A DNA stretch of 64,000 bases from Rhodocyclaceae bacterium UBA2250 (GCA_002347285.1 DDXW01000053.1:62001-126000); one strand, 5' to 3'; positions 9,079 to 18,176 are shown, numbered from the stretch's first letter. Numbers and translations: made by a program. Notes: a model not told the origin generated them from the sequence alone.

Positions 9079-9876
9079 ATGGCTGGTTCGTTCGGCAATC
9101 TGGTCGTCTTTCTGGTGGAGCCGTCCGCCGCGCAGGCGAAGTTCATCGTCGCGCAGCTCAAGACCATGGGCATCGAGATGGTGCGCGTCTACGACAGCGG
9201 CGGCGAAGCGCTGCGCGCGATGCATGAGGCGCCGCCCGACCTCGTCGTCAGCGCGCTCTACCTGCCGGACATGTCGGGCACCGAGCTGGTCGCCGCGATG
9301 CGGCGCGACGAAAGCCTCACGCAGGTCGCCTTCATCCTGATCTCGAGCGAGACGCGGCCCCAGGCGCTGGAGCCCGTGCGCCAGCTCGGCGTCTGCGGCA
9401 TCCTGCCCAAGCCGTTCACCGCCGCGCAACTGGACACCGCGCTCGCCACCACGCTCGATTTCCTCGGCCAGGACGACGACCTGGCCGGCGAGATCAGCGG
9501 CGAGGACCTGCGCGTCCTGCTCGTCGACGACAGTCCGAGCGCGCGCGCCTTCATGCGGCGCGTGCTCGAGAACCTCGGCATCGAGGACTTCATCGAGGCG
9601 GACAACGGCCGCGCGGCCGTGGACATCCTCGCCGCGACGATGGTCGACCTCGTCGTCACCGACTACAACATGCCGGAGATGGACGGCCAGGCGCTGGTCG
9701 AGTACATCCGCCAGCAGAGCTGGCAGAACTCGGTGCCGATCCTGATGGTCACCAGCGAGGCGAACGAGGGCCGCCTGGCGGCGGTGCAGGAAGCCGGCGT
9801 CTCCGGCATCTGCGACAAGCCGTTCGAGCCGCGCGTGATCAAGCGGCTGCTGCGCCACATCCTCGACCACCGCTAG
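9079..9876 (+). CDS. two-receiver response regulator, first receiver degenerate
   Basis: The 265-residue protein has two CheY-like receiver domains and no output domain. The second (from about residue 144) is complete: Asp150/Asp151, phosphoacceptor Asp195 in VVTDYNMPEMDG, and Lys247 in CDKPF. The first keeps Lys111 but has Glu-Pro at 14-15 in place of the acidic pair and Ala59 where the phosphoacceptor Asp should be (VVSALYLPDMSG), so it is a pseudo-receiver. The gene sits between cobT and cobS, 15 bp after the former and 7 bp before the latter. Its position in a cobalamin operon is unexplained. No cognate kinase is adjacent. Confidence 0.88.
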   Translation: MAGSFGNLVVFLVEPSAAQAKFIVAQLKTMGIEMVRVYDSGGEALRAMHEAPPDLVVSALYLPDMSGTELVAAMRRDESLTQVAFILISSETRPQALEPVRQLGVCGILPKPFTAAQLDTALATTLDFLGQDDDLAGEISGEDLRVLLVDDSPSARAFMRRVLENLGIEDFIEADNGRAAVDILAATMVDLVVTDYNMPEMDGQALVEYIRQQSWQNSVPILMVTSEANEGRLAAVQEAGVSGICDKPFEPRVIKRLLRHILDHR

Positions 9877-9883
9877 ACGCCGC

Positions 9884-10651
9884 ATGCTGCAGCAGGAGGC
9901 CGCCACCTTCTTCGCCGCCGTGCGCTTCTTCACGCGGCTGCCGGTGCCGGGCTGGGTCGGCCATTCCGCCGAACAGCTCGACCGCGCCGCGCGCTACTTC
10001 CCGCTGGTCGGCATCCTGGTCGGCGCCATCGGCGCGGCCGTCACGCTCGCCGCGACGCTGCTGTGGCCGCCGTCCGTCGCCGTGCTGCTCGGCATGGCGG
10101 CGACGCTGCTCGCCACCGGCGCCTTCCACGAAGACGGGCTGGCCGACACGATCGACGGCATGGGCGGCGGCTGGACGCGCGCCGACGTGCTGCGCATCAT
10201 GAAGGACTCGCGCATCGGCAGCTACGGCGCGATCGGCATCGGCCTCGCGCTGCTGCTCAAGTTCGAGTTGCTGCAGGAAATCGCCGCCCTGCCGGCGCCG
10301 AGTTTCTTCATCGTGCTGGTCGCCGGCCACGGCGTCTCGCGCTTCGCCTCGACCACGCTGATCTATTTCCTCGACTACGCGCGCGACGACGATTCGTCGA
10401 AGTCGAAGCCGCTCGCCACGCGCATGGGCACGGGCGAACTGGCGATCGCCGCCCTGTTCGGCGTCGCCCCCTGTCTGCTGCTGCCCGCCGCGCAGGCGGC
10501 CGTCGCGCTCGCGCTGGTCGCACTGGTCACGCTGTTGGCGGCGCGCTATTTCGTCAGGCGCATCGGCGGCTACACGGGCGACACGCTCGGCGCGACGCAG
10601 CAGCTGACCGAGCTGGCGTTCTACCTCGGCATGCTATGCGTTTGTGGCTGA
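9884..10651 (+). CDS. cobS: cobalamin synthase CobS (AdoCbi-GDP ribazoletransferase)
   Basis: The 255-residue membrane enzyme joins AdoCbi-GDP to alpha-ribazole (phosphate). FFTRLPVP near the N terminus, the acidic motif HEDGLADTIDGMGGG, KDSRIGSYGAIG and GYTGDTLGA are typical, and several hydrophobic helices follow. A dispersed repeat forms residues about 134-141 (ALPAPSF) in a loop between membrane segments. The 3' end overlaps cobC by 16 bp. Confidence 0.95.
   Translation: MLQQEAATFFAAVRFFTRLPVPGWVGHSAEQLDRAARYFPLVGILVGAIGAAVTLAATLLWPPSVAVLLGMAATLLATGAFHEDGLADTIDGMGGGWTRADVLRIMKDSRIGSYGAIGIGLALLLKFELLQEIAALPAPSFFIVLVAGHGVSRFASTTLIYFLDYARDDDSSKSKPLATRMGTGELAIAALFGVAPCLLLPAAQAAVALALVALVTLLAARYFVRRIGGYTGDTLGATQQLTELAFYLGMLCVCG
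10283..10305 (-). repeat. dispersed 23-bp repeat, copy 4 (in cobS)
   Basis: On the minus strand it reads AAACTCGG, CGCC, GGCAGGGCGGC. The A at position 16 is shared only with the copy at 22626. It is read in the cobS frame as ALPAPSF. Confidence 0.8.
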
Positions 10652-11163
10652 TCCGCCATCCGCCGCCGGCGGTGCCGCCCGGCACCTGCTACGGCGCGAC
10701 CGACCTGCCGCTGGCCGACGATCCGGCCAGCCATGCAGACGCGCTGCGCCCGCTGCTGCCTGCCGACGCCCCCCTTTATTCCAGCCCGTTGACGCGCTGC
10801 CGGCGGCTGGCCGAGTTGCTGCATCCCGCGCCGCGGTTCGACGAGCGCCTGCGCGAGATCGACTTCGGCGCCTGGGAGATGCAGCCGTGGGACGCGCTCG
10901 ACCGCGCGCGGCTCGACGCCTGGGCCGCCGACCCGTTCAACTTTCGCCCGCCCGGCGGCGAGGCGGTGGCGGCCCTGCGCGCGCGCGTCGCCGCCTTCCT
11001 CGCTGAACTTCCCCAGGAGGCGGTGCTGGTGGCGCATGCGGGCGTGATCAAGGTCTGCGCGGCCGAGCTGGCCGGCGAAGAAGACTGGTTCGGGCTGCGC
11101 TTCGACTACGGCAAGCTCAGCCTGATCGAGGACGGCCGGCTGGTTTGGGTGAACCGCGACTAG
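10636..11163 (+). CDS. cobC: alpha-ribazole-5'-phosphate phosphatase (histidine phosphatase family)
   Basis: The 175-residue protein belongs to the phosphoglycerate-mutase-like superfamily. The phosphohistidine site is LIRHPPP rather than the more common RHG, with SSPLTRCRRLAE, REIDFGAWE and a second catalytic His in VAHAGVIKV. Its place directly after cobS, overlapping it by 16 bp, supports the CobC role of removing the 5' phosphate from alpha-ribazole phosphate or cobalamin phosphate. The stop overlaps the convergent mgtE stop (CTAG), leaving no terminator space. Confidence 0.88.
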   Translation: MRLWLIRHPPPAVPPGTCYGATDLPLADDPASHADALRPLLPADAPLYSSPLTRCRRLAELLHPAPRFDERLREIDFGAWEMQPWDALDRARLDAWAADPFNFRPPGGEAVAALRARVAAFLAELPQEAVLVAHAGVIKVCAAELAGEEDWFGLRFDYGKLSLIEDGRLVWVNRD

Positions 11164-12626
11164 AGCAGGAACAGCGTCGCCAGGCCGAGGAAGATGAAGA
11201 AGCCGCCCGAGTCGGTGACGGCGGTGACCATCACCGAGCCGCCGACCGCCGGGTCGCGGCCGAGCTTCTGCAGCGTCATCGGGATCGCGACGCCGACGGC
11301 GGCGGCCACCATCAGGTTGAGCGTCATCGCCGCGGTCATCACGGCGCCGAGCCGCCAGTCGCCATAGAGCCACCAGGCGATGATGCCGAGCAATCCGCCC
11401 CAGGCGAGGCCGTTGATGAGCGCGACCTTGAGTTCCTTGCGGTAGAGGCGACGTTCCGAATCCTGGCCGACCTGACCGAGCGCGATGGCGCGCACGATCA
11501 TCGTGATGGTCTGGTTGCCCGAGTTGCCGCCGATGCCGGCGACGATCGGCATCAGCGCGGCGAGCGCGACGAGCTTCTCGATGCTGCCCTCGAAGGCGCC
11601 GATCACGCGCGAGGCGATGAAGGCGGTGACGAGGTTGATCGCCAGCCAGGCCCAGCGGTTCTTCACCGAGTCCATCACCGGCGCGAAGATGTCCTCCTCC
11701 TCCTTCAGGCCGGCGTGGGCGAGCTGGTCGGCCTCGGCCGCCTCGCGGATGTAGTCGAGCACCGCATCGACGGTGACGCGGCCGATCAGCTTGCCGCCGG
11801 CGCTGACCACCGGCGCCGACACCAGGTCGTAGCGCTCGAAGGCCTGCGCCGCCGTCTCGGCGTTGTCCTCGGGATGGAGGCTCAGGGCGTCCTTGCGCAT
11901 CACCGCCGCGACCTCGGTCTCCGGGTCGTTGATCAGCAGCGCGGTGATCGGCAGCACGCCCTCCAGATGGTCGTCGCGGTCGATGACGAACAGCTGGTCG
12001 AACTGGTCGGGCAGCTCGTCGAAGCGGCGCAGGTAGCGCTGCACGACCTCGAGCGTGACGTCGGCGCGCACCGTCACCATGTCGAAATCCATCAGCGCGC
12101 CGACGGCGTCCTCGTCGTAGGACATCGCCGCGCGCAGCCGCTCGCGCTCCTCGGTGTCGAGGCTGCGGAAGACGTCCTCCATGACCTCGGACGGCAGGTC
12201 GGGCGCCAGGTCGGCCAGCTCGTCGGCGTCGAGCTGCTCGGCGGCCGCCTTGAGCTCGTGGTGCTCCATCGTCTCGATGAGCGATTCGCGCACCGCGTCC
12301 GACAGCTCGATGAGGATCTCGCCGTCGCGCTCGGCCTTGACCAGGTCCCAGACCATGAGCCGCTCGTCGAGCGGCAGCGCCTCGAGGATGTAGGCGATGT
12401 CGGCGGCGTGCAGGTGCTCGAGCTTGCGCGCCAGCTCCGCTTCGTTCTGCTTGTGCACGAGCTGCTCGACCAGCTCGTGGCGCGGCATGTCCTGGTTATG
12501 CACCAGGGTTTCGACGCGCTTCTGCCGGGCGAACAGCTCCCTGATTTCGCGCAGGTGCTGCGCGAAATCCTCCTGGCGGGTGTCTTCCCGCGGTTCGACG
12601 GGCTGTTCGGCGGCCGGCTCTTCCAT
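11160..12626 (-). CDS. mgtE: magnesium transporter MgtE
   Basis: The 488-residue protein has the order expected of MgtE: an acidic helical N domain (about 50-160), two CBS domains (about 165-290), a connecting helix, and five C-terminal membrane helices. GIGGNSGNQT lies in the pore region and VTDSGGFFIFLGLA near the C terminus. It imports Mg2+ (or Co2+), and the N and CBS domains gate the pore by sensing cytosolic Mg2+. The start is ATG 12624-12626. Its position after the cobalamin genes may be coincidental. Confidence 0.93.
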   Translation of the reverse strand: MEEPAAEQPVEPREDTRQEDFAQHLREIRELFARQKRVETLVHNQDMPRHELVEQLVHKQNEAELARKLEHLHAADIAYILEALPLDERLMVWDLVKAERDGEILIELSDAVRESLIETMEHHELKAAAEQLDADELADLAPDLPSEVMEDVFRSLDTEERERLRAAMSYDEDAVGALMDFDMVTVRADVTLEVVQRYLRRFDELPDQFDQLFVIDRDDHLEGVLPITALLINDPETEVAAVMRKDALSLHPEDNAETAAQAFERYDLVSAPVVSAGGKLIGRVTVDAVLDYIREAAEADQLAHAGLKEEEDIFAPVMDSVKNRWAWLAINLVTAFIASRVIGAFEGSIEKLVALAALMPIVAGIGGNSGNQTITMIVRAIALGQVGQDSERRLYRKELKVALINGLAWGGLLGIIAWWLYGDWRLGAVMTAAMTLNLMVAAAVGVAIPMTLQKLGRDPAVGGSVMVTAVTDSGGFFIFLGLATLFLL

Positions 12627-12655
12627 AAGCCCGCCATTGTAGGGGCTGGCGCGGG

Positions 12656-13351
12656 CTAGGGAATGACGGAATGCTGCATGCGCGCCAGAATTTGTTGCGT
12701 GCGCCGGTTCATGTAGTCCGACTGGGGATTCTTCTCGTACTTGCGCGGCGCCGGCAGCATCACCGCCAGGCGCGCCGCCTGTTCGGCCGTCAGCTGGCCC
12801 GCGCCGCTGCCGTAGTAGCGCCGCGCGGCGGCCTCGGCGCCGAACACGCCCTCGCCCCATTCGACGACGTTGAGATAGACCTCGAGGATGCGGCGCTTGT
12901 CCCACAGCAGTTCGAGCCAGACGGTGATGACCGCTTCCTGCGCCTTGCGCCACGGCGTCTTGGCGGAAGAGAGGAACAGGTTCTTCGCCAGCTGCTGGCT
13001 GATGGTCGAGCCGCCGGCGACGACCTTGCCCTTCTTCTGGTTCTTCTCGAGCGCCTTCTGGATGCCTTCCCAGTCGAAGCCCTCGTGGTCGATGAACTTG
13101 TCATCCTCGGCGGCGACGACGGCGCGCTTGAGCTGCGGCGAGATCCGCGCGTAGGGCACCCACTGGCGCTTCAGTTCGGCGCGCGGGTTCTTTACGCGCA
13201 GCTCGTCCAGCCGCTGCGCCATGAAGCTGGTCTGGCCCGGATCGACATAGCGCCACCAGAGCACCCAGCCGAGATACCAGCCCTGCCACAGCAGCAGGAG
13301 CAGGCCGATGGCGGCCAGCCCCTTGAGCAGCCAGCGCGGCGCGGGACGCAT
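12656..13351 (-). CDS. mtgA: monofunctional biosynthetic peptidoglycan transglycosylase MtgA
   Basis: The 231-residue protein has one N-terminal membrane helix (GLAAIGLLLLLWQGWYLGWV) and a GT51 domain with the motifs AAEDDKFIDHEGFDWEG, GGSTISQQLAKNL, KRRILEVYLNVVEWG and AARRYYG. It polymerises lipid II glycan strands at the inner membrane. The start lies 4 bp after the aroE stop, so it is probably translated from the aroE transcript. Confidence 0.95.
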   Translation of the reverse strand: MRPAPRWLLKGLAAIGLLLLLWQGWYLGWVLWWRYVDPGQTSFMAQRLDELRVKNPRAELKRQWVPYARISPQLKRAVVAAEDDKFIDHEGFDWEGIQKALEKNQKKGKVVAGGSTISQQLAKNLFLSSAKTPWRKAQEAVITVWLELLWDKRRILEVYLNVVEWGEGVFGAEAAARRYYGSGAGQLTAEQAARLAVMLPAPRKYEKNPQSDYMNRRTQQILARMQHSVIP

Positions 13352-13355
13352 CCCC

Positions 13356-14153
13356 TCAGCGGCCCCGCAGCGCGACCAGCACCGGCGCCGTTTCGGGCCG
13401 CACGCCGCGCCAGACGAGGAAGGCCTCGGCCGCCTGCTCGACCAGCATGCCGAGGCCGTCGGCGACGCCGCAGCCGGCCGCACGGGCCTGGGCCATGAAG
13501 GGCGTCTCGCGGCCGTAGACCATCTCGTAGGCGAGCGCCCGCGGCGCGAAGACGCCGACGGGCAGCGGCAGCGGCGCATCGTCGAGACCGGCCGAGGTGG
13601 CGTTGATGACGAGATCGAAGGCGCGGCCGGCGAGCGCCTCGAAGCCGCCGCCCTCGATGCCGAATGCGGCGGCCAGCAGCACCGCCTTCTCCGCGGTGCG
13701 GTTGGCAACGCACAGCGCGGCGGGCCGCTCGTCGAGCAGCGGCAGGACGACGCCGCGCGCCGCGCCGCCGGCGCCGATCAGCAGAATGCGCTTGCCGGCC
13801 GGATCGCAGCCGAGGTTGGCCTTGAGGTCGCGCACCAGGCCGGCGCCGTCGGTGTTGTCGCCGCGAATGGTTTCGCCGTCGAAGCTCAGCGTGTTGACCG
13901 CGCCGGCCGCCCGGGCGCGCGGGGTGAGCTCCGCAGCCAGCCGGAACGCCTCCTCCTTGAAGGGCACGGTGACGTTGGCGCCCCGGCCGCCGGCGGCGAT
14001 GAACGCCCGCACGGCGGCGGCGAAGCCGTCGAGCGGCGCCAGCCGCGCCTCGTAGCTCATGTCCTGGCCGGTCTGCGCGGCGAACAGCGCGTGGATGCGC
14101 GGGCTCTTGCTGTGCGAGATCGGGTTGCCGAACACCGCGTAGCGGTCGGTCAC
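13356..14153 (-). CDS. aroE: shikimate dehydrogenase AroE
   Basis: The 265-residue NADP-dependent enzyme reduces 3-dehydroshikimate in aromatic amino acid synthesis. NPISHSKSPRIHALFA binds shikimate, NVTVPFKEEAF holds the catalytic Lys, and LLIGAGGAARGVVLPL is the dinucleotide-binding turn. The start is GTG 14151-14153, overlapping the stop of the upstream NYN gene (GTGA), which indicates translational coupling. mtgA follows. Confidence 0.95.
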   Translation of the reverse strand: MTDRYAVFGNPISHSKSPRIHALFAAQTGQDMSYEARLAPLDGFAAAVRAFIAAGGRGANVTVPFKEEAFRLAAELTPRARAAGAVNTLSFDGETIRGDNTDGAGLVRDLKANLGCDPAGKRILLIGAGGAARGVVLPLLDERPAALCVANRTAEKAVLLAAAFGIEGGGFEALAGRAFDLVINATSAGLDDAPLPLPVGVFAPRALAYEMVYGRETPFMAQARAAGCGVADGLGMLVEQAAEAFLVWRGVRPETAPVLVALRGR

Positions 14154-15277
14154 TTATTTTCCTTCGGGGCGGCGTCCGCCTTCTTCTTGCGCGGCGCCCT
14201 GGCCGCCCTGGTGGTCGTTCTGGCGGTTTTGGCGGGGCGGGGCTTGCGGGCCGGCTTGGCCGGCTGTTCCTCCGGCGGCGCGGACTCGGCCGCGGGCGGC
14301 GCGGCTTCGGGCGCTGGCGGGGCTTCAGGTGCGGCCGGCTTCTTGCGGCCTCGCGTGCGGGATTTCTGCTTGGCGGGCGCTTCCGCGCCGACCGCCGGCT
14401 CCGGCGCAATACTCGGCGCCGGCGGGGCGGCGGCTTCCGGCACCGCCGGGGCTTCGGCGCTCTCCGGCTCGGCGACCGGCGCGGCGGCGCTGCGGCGCTT
14501 CACGTAGGCGCTGTTGTTCTCGCGGCCGAATTCGAGCAGGCCGCGCTTGTGGGCGTCCTCGAGCAGCGCGCCGAGGGTGCGGTAGCCGTGATAGTTCTCG
14601 TTGAAGCCGGGGTGGCGGCGCTTGATCGCCTCCTTGAGCACCGAGGCCCAGACGCGCTCGTCGTCGGCACGGTCCTCGAGCATCGCCTCGAGCGTGGAGA
14701 CCGCCATCTCCAGGCCCTTGACGCGGCGCGCTTCCTGCTCCTGCGGATCGAGCGGCTCCATTGATTTGCGGGCCTGCCGATCGCCGCTCTCGCGCTGGCG
14801 CTTCCTCATCAGGTCGTCGATGTAGATGAACTCGTCGCAGTTGGCGATCAGCAGGTCGGAGGTCGACTGCTTGACGCCGACGCCGATCACGCGCTTGGCG
14901 TTCTCGCGCAGCTTCGAGACGAGCGGCGAGAAGTCCGAGTCGCCGCTGATGATGACGAAGGTGTTGACGTGGCTCTTGGTGTAGCAGAGGTCGAGCGCGT
15001 CGACCACCATGCGGATGTCGGCCGAGTTCTTGCCCGACTGGCGCACGTGCGGGATCTCGATCAGCTCGAAGTTGGCCTCGTGCATCGCGGCCTTGAAGCT
15101 CTTGTAGCGCTCCCAGTCGCAATAGGCCTTCTTGACCACGATGCTGCCCTTGAGCAGCAGGCGCTCGAGCACCGGCCGGATGTCGAATTTCTCGTACTGC
15201 GCGTCGCGCACGCCGAGGGCGATGTTCTCGAAGTCGCAGAACAGCGCCATGCTGACGTCGTCGGCGGAAAGGGCCAT
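14150..15277 (-). CDS. NYN-domain (PIN-like) nuclease with OST-HTH module and basic tail
   Basis: The 375-residue protein starts with a NYN/LabA-type PIN-like fold: FCDFENIALG, SADIRMVVDALDLCY and the acidic FVIISGDSDFSPLV supply the metal-binding carboxylates. An OST-HTH/LOTUS-like region follows at about 195-255 (VWASVLKEAIKRRHPGFN and GYRTLGALLEDAHKRG). From about residue 265 the tail is low-complexity Ala/Pro/Lys/Arg, ending in repeated RKPRPAK-like basic stretches suited to nucleic-acid binding. A dispersed repeat lies in this tail (residues about 283-290, PPAPSI). The role is probably RNA turnover or regulation. It is transcribed with aroE and mtgA. Confidence 0.85.
   Translation of the reverse strand: MALSADDVSMALFCDFENIALGVRDAQYEKFDIRPVLERLLLKGSIVVKKAYCDWERYKSFKAAMHEANFELIEIPHVRQSGKNSADIRMVVDALDLCYTKSHVNTFVIISGDSDFSPLVSKLRENAKRVIGVGVKQSTSDLLIANCDEFIYIDDLMRKRQRESGDRQARKSMEPLDPQEQEARRVKGLEMAVSTLEAMLEDRADDERVWASVLKEAIKRRHPGFNENYHGYRTLGALLEDAHKRGLLEFGRENNSAYVKRRSAAAPVAEPESAEAPAVPEAAAPPAPSIAPEPAVGAEAPAKQKSRTRGRKKPAAPEAPPAPEAAPPAAESAPPEEQPAKPARKPRPAKTARTTTRAARAPRKKKADAAPKENK
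14409..14431 (+). repeat. dispersed 23-bp repeat, copy 5 (in NYN gene)
   Basis: Left arm ATACTCGG, centre CGCC, right arm GGCGGGGCGGC. The host gene runs on the opposite strand and reads it as PPAPSI in its low-complexity tail. Confidence 0.85.
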
Positions 15278-15291
15278 GATTTTTTCCTTTG

Positions 15292-16176
15292 CTAGTTGGC
15301 TTGGATCTGGTCGGCGCCGGTGAACGACCAGGTGCGGGTGATCTCGAGGATGTCGGTGTCGCGCCGCACGTTGTCGGGGAAGGCGGCGAAGGGCGCGGCC
15401 AGCCTGACGATGCGCAGCGCCGCCTCGTCGAGCAGCTTGTGGCCGGACGAGCGGTTGAGCTCGACGCGCTCGAGGCTGCCGTCGCTCCTGATCGCCACCG
15501 TCAGCACCAGGTTGCCGTAGAGCTTGCCGCGCGCGGCCTCGGGGTAGTTGAGGTTGCCGACGCGCTCGACCTTCTGGCGCCAGTCCTCGACGTACTGCGC
15601 GAAGCGGTATTCCTCGGCGCGCGCGCCGATGAACTTGCGCTTCGGCCGCTGGTTGTATTCCTCGATGCTGCGCGCGATCTCCGCCTCCTGGCGCACCATC
15701 GCGCGCGCGCTGGTCGCCAGGTCGCGCCCCGTGAACACCGGCTCGACCGGCTGCGGCGGCTGGTCGGCATCGACGCGCGCGACACGCGACGGACCGCTCT
15801 GGGTCATCATCTCGCGCTGCCGCCGCTCGAGCTCGGCGACGCGCTGCTGCGCGGCGACCAGGTCGGTGCCGGGCTGCGCCTGCCGCGTCGGCGGCAGCGG
15901 CGTCTTGGCGCGCAGCGGCGCCTCGGTGTTGCCGCCGGCGTCGAGGTTGGCCTGCGCCCTGGCCTGCGCCTTCTCGGGCTTGGCCGCATGCCGGCTGTTG
16001 ACGAGGATGACGTCGAGCGCCTGCGCGCGCGCACGGTCGAGCGCCTCGGGCAGCTTGAAGTGGATCGACAGCACGACCGCATGAAGCAGCAGCGAGGCGC
16101 CGAGCGCCAGCGTCAGGTGGCGCCGCGGCGGATCCATCGCCGCCAGCTTGGCGGGCCAGGTCAGGGTGAACGGCAT
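15292..16176 (-). CDS. TonB-family energy transducer-like protein
   Basis: The 294-residue protein has an N-terminal membrane anchor (LTLALGASLLLHAVVLSI, about 21-38), a periplasmic linker rich in Ala, Gln and Arg with a coiled-coil-like stretch around 105-125, and a C-terminal TonB domain from about 215 (NYPEAARGKLYGNLVLTV, followed by SGHKLLDEAALRIVRLA). It probably passes proton-motive energy to an outer membrane receptor. No exbB, exbD or receptor gene is adjacent. It lies 14 bp upstream of the NYN gene and 9 bp downstream of the RNase gene on the same strand. Confidence 0.85.
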   Translation of the reverse strand: MPFTLTWPAKLAAMDPPRRHLTLALGASLLLHAVVLSIHFKLPEALDRARAQALDVILVNSRHAAKPEKAQARAQANLDAGGNTEAPLRAKTPLPPTRQAQPGTDLVAAQQRVAELERRQREMMTQSGPSRVARVDADQPPQPVEPVFTGRDLATSARAMVRQEAEIARSIEEYNQRPKRKFIGARAEEYRFAQYVEDWRQKVERVGNLNYPEAARGKLYGNLVLTVAIRSDGSLERVELNRSSGHKLLDEAALRIVRLAAPFAAFPDNVRRDTDILEITRTWSFTGADQIQAN

Positions 16177-16185
16177 GCGGAAATT

Positions 16186-18108
16186 CTAACCCGCGCCTTC
16201 TTCCGTGTCGGTTTCGTCCAGTGCGCCCTCATCGATCGCCGGCAGCAGCTCGAGGAAGCCCGCCTGAGCCTCGGCGGCAAGCAGGTCGATGCCGGAGATC
16301 GCCAGCCGCACGCGCGCGCCGCGCTCGAGCGTCGGCATGCCGGTCGCCTTGAGGATCAGCGGCAGTTCCTCGCAGCGCACGATGTTTTCCCTGAGCACCT
16401 GCGCGGTCACCTCGCCGACGCCTTCCTGCGCGAGCCAGCGCAGGCACCAGTAGCGTTCCATGCCGCGCTGGAACTCGGCGTAGCTCGCGTAGGTCAGCTC
16501 GAAGTCGCGCAATGCGGCCAGCAGGTCGGCCGATTTCGGCGGATAGGGCGGCTTTTCATCGCGCAGCAGCGCGACCAGCTGCCACTGGTTGGCGAGGTCG
16601 GCGAAGCGGCGCAGCGGCGAGGTGGTCCAGGCGTAGCAGTCGACGCCGAGTCCCTCGTGCGGCATCGCGACGGTGGTCATGCGCGCCTTGCCGGCGGTCT
16701 GCGCGCGGTACAGCGCGGGCACCTTCGCGTCGCGCAGCAGCGCGCCCCAGGTGCTGTTGGCGACGATCATCAGTTCGGCGACCAGCGTGTCGAGCGGGCT
16801 GCCGCGCGGCCGCTCCTCGATGAGGATGCGGCCCTTCCCCTGCGGCGTCTCGGCGTCCCAGTCTACGCGGAAGTTGTAGTCCTTGCGGTTCTGCTGCTCG
16901 GTCTTGCCGCGGCCCGCTTCGAGCACGGTGGCGAGCTCCCAGAGGCGCTTGAGCTCGTCGCGGTAGGGGAAGTCGGGCAGTTCGTCCGCCGCCAGCGTCT
17001 CGGCGTTGAACACCGGCTCGACGTCATGGTGGCGCAGGTTGGCGGCCACCGGCACGCGCTCGATCCGCGTCTCGTGGCCGAGCACGCGCAGGTCGGCGGC
17101 GACGTCGAGGTAGAGCGAGAGCGCCGGCACGGTCTGGCCGGCTTCCAGGGTGTGGCTGGCGATCACCGGCTCGGGCAGCATGGTGATCTTGCGGCCCGGC
17201 ATGTAGACGGTCGACAGCCGCCCGCGCGCGATGCGGCCGAGGTCGGAGTCGATGCCGAAGCCGAGCGCCGGCGCGGCGATATGGATGCCGACCCGCATGC
17301 CGCCGTCCGGACGGGCGGCGAGCGAGAAGGCGTCGTCGATCTCGGTGGTGTGGGCGTCGTCGATCGAGAAGGCCTGCACGTCGGCCACCGGCAGGTCGGC
17401 CGGATCGACGGCGTCGGCGTAGGCGGGGAAGCCGGTGCCGCCCTTGTTGTCCGGGAAATGCTCGAACAGGAAGCGGCCGAGATGGAAATCGTGCGTGTCG
17501 CGAAGCGCGCCGCAGCGGAACAGCAGGCGCTCCGGTCTCTCGCCGGTCTCGGCGCAGGCCGCCTCGAGCGCCTTGGTCTCCGGCCGGTTGCGGTCGGGCT
17601 TGTAGAGCAGCTGCGCCAGCGCGGGCGGAAACTCGGGCGGCAGCCGGCCGGCCTTGAGTTCGGCGACCATGTGCTCGATCGCCAGGGCCTGCTGGCGCTT
17701 CTTCTCGAGGCCGGCGAGCGCGGCCTGCAGGATCTCCGGCGGCGCCTTGCGGAAGCGGCCCTTCCCCTTGCGGTGGAAATGGATCGGCGCCGCGTGCAGC
17801 GCCAGCAGCACGGCGGTCGCCTCGACGGGCGAAGGCTTCTTCCCCGCGTATTCCTCGGCGAGCGCCTCGAAGCCGAACTCGGCCTCGCCGCAGACCTCCC
17901 AGAGGAACTCCGTCTCGATGTCCGCCGCCGCCGCCTCGGCCTGCGCGAGCAGCTCGCCCGCGCCGGGCGCGGCGAAGCGCAGCAGCACGTTGGCGGCCTT
18001 CAGCTTGACGCGCTTGCCGCTCGCGGTGTCGACCTGCAGCGAGCTGTCGTTGTCGGCGACGATGGTGCCGGTCTTGAAGGCGCCATCCTCTTCGAAGAGG
18101 ACGTTCAT
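16186..18108 (-). CDS. RNase II/RNB-family 3'-5' exoribonuclease
   Basis: The 640-residue protein has an N-terminal small domain followed by a full RNB catalytic domain. FSIDDAHTTEIDDAFSL carries the catalytic Asp cluster, with VGIHIAAPAL and GRLSTVYMPGRKITMLP downstream and SPLRRFADLANQWQL near the end. It should degrade single-stranded RNA processively. It is shorter than RNase R (about 800 residues), and the C-terminal S1 region is reduced or divergent. It is first in a chain with the TonB-like, NYN, aroE and mtgA genes, which puts two predicted ribonucleases in one transcription unit. Confidence 0.9.
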   Translation of the reverse strand: MNVLFEEDGAFKTGTIVADNDSSLQVDTASGKRVKLKAANVLLRFAAPGAGELLAQAEAAAADIETEFLWEVCGEAEFGFEALAEEYAGKKPSPVEATAVLLALHAAPIHFHRKGKGRFRKAPPEILQAALAGLEKKRQQALAIEHMVAELKAGRLPPEFPPALAQLLYKPDRNRPETKALEAACAETGERPERLLFRCGALRDTHDFHLGRFLFEHFPDNKGGTGFPAYADAVDPADLPVADVQAFSIDDAHTTEIDDAFSLAARPDGGMRVGIHIAAPALGFGIDSDLGRIARGRLSTVYMPGRKITMLPEPVIASHTLEAGQTVPALSLYLDVAADLRVLGHETRIERVPVAANLRHHDVEPVFNAETLAADELPDFPYRDELKRLWELATVLEAGRGKTEQQNRKDYNFRVDWDAETPQGKGRILIEERPRGSPLDTLVAELMIVANSTWGALLRDAKVPALYRAQTAGKARMTTVAMPHEGLGVDCYAWTTSPLRRFADLANQWQLVALLRDEKPPYPPKSADLLAALRDFELTYASYAEFQRGMERYWCLRWLAQEGVGEVTAQVLRENIVRCEELPLILKATGMPTLERGARVRLAISGIDLLAAEAQAGFLELLPAIDEGALDETDTEEGAG

Positions 18109-18176
18109 GGGGAAGGGAAACGGGGGGAAGGGCCGCGGATTATAGCCGCCCCCCTATTGGCGGCGGCCCGGCATGC

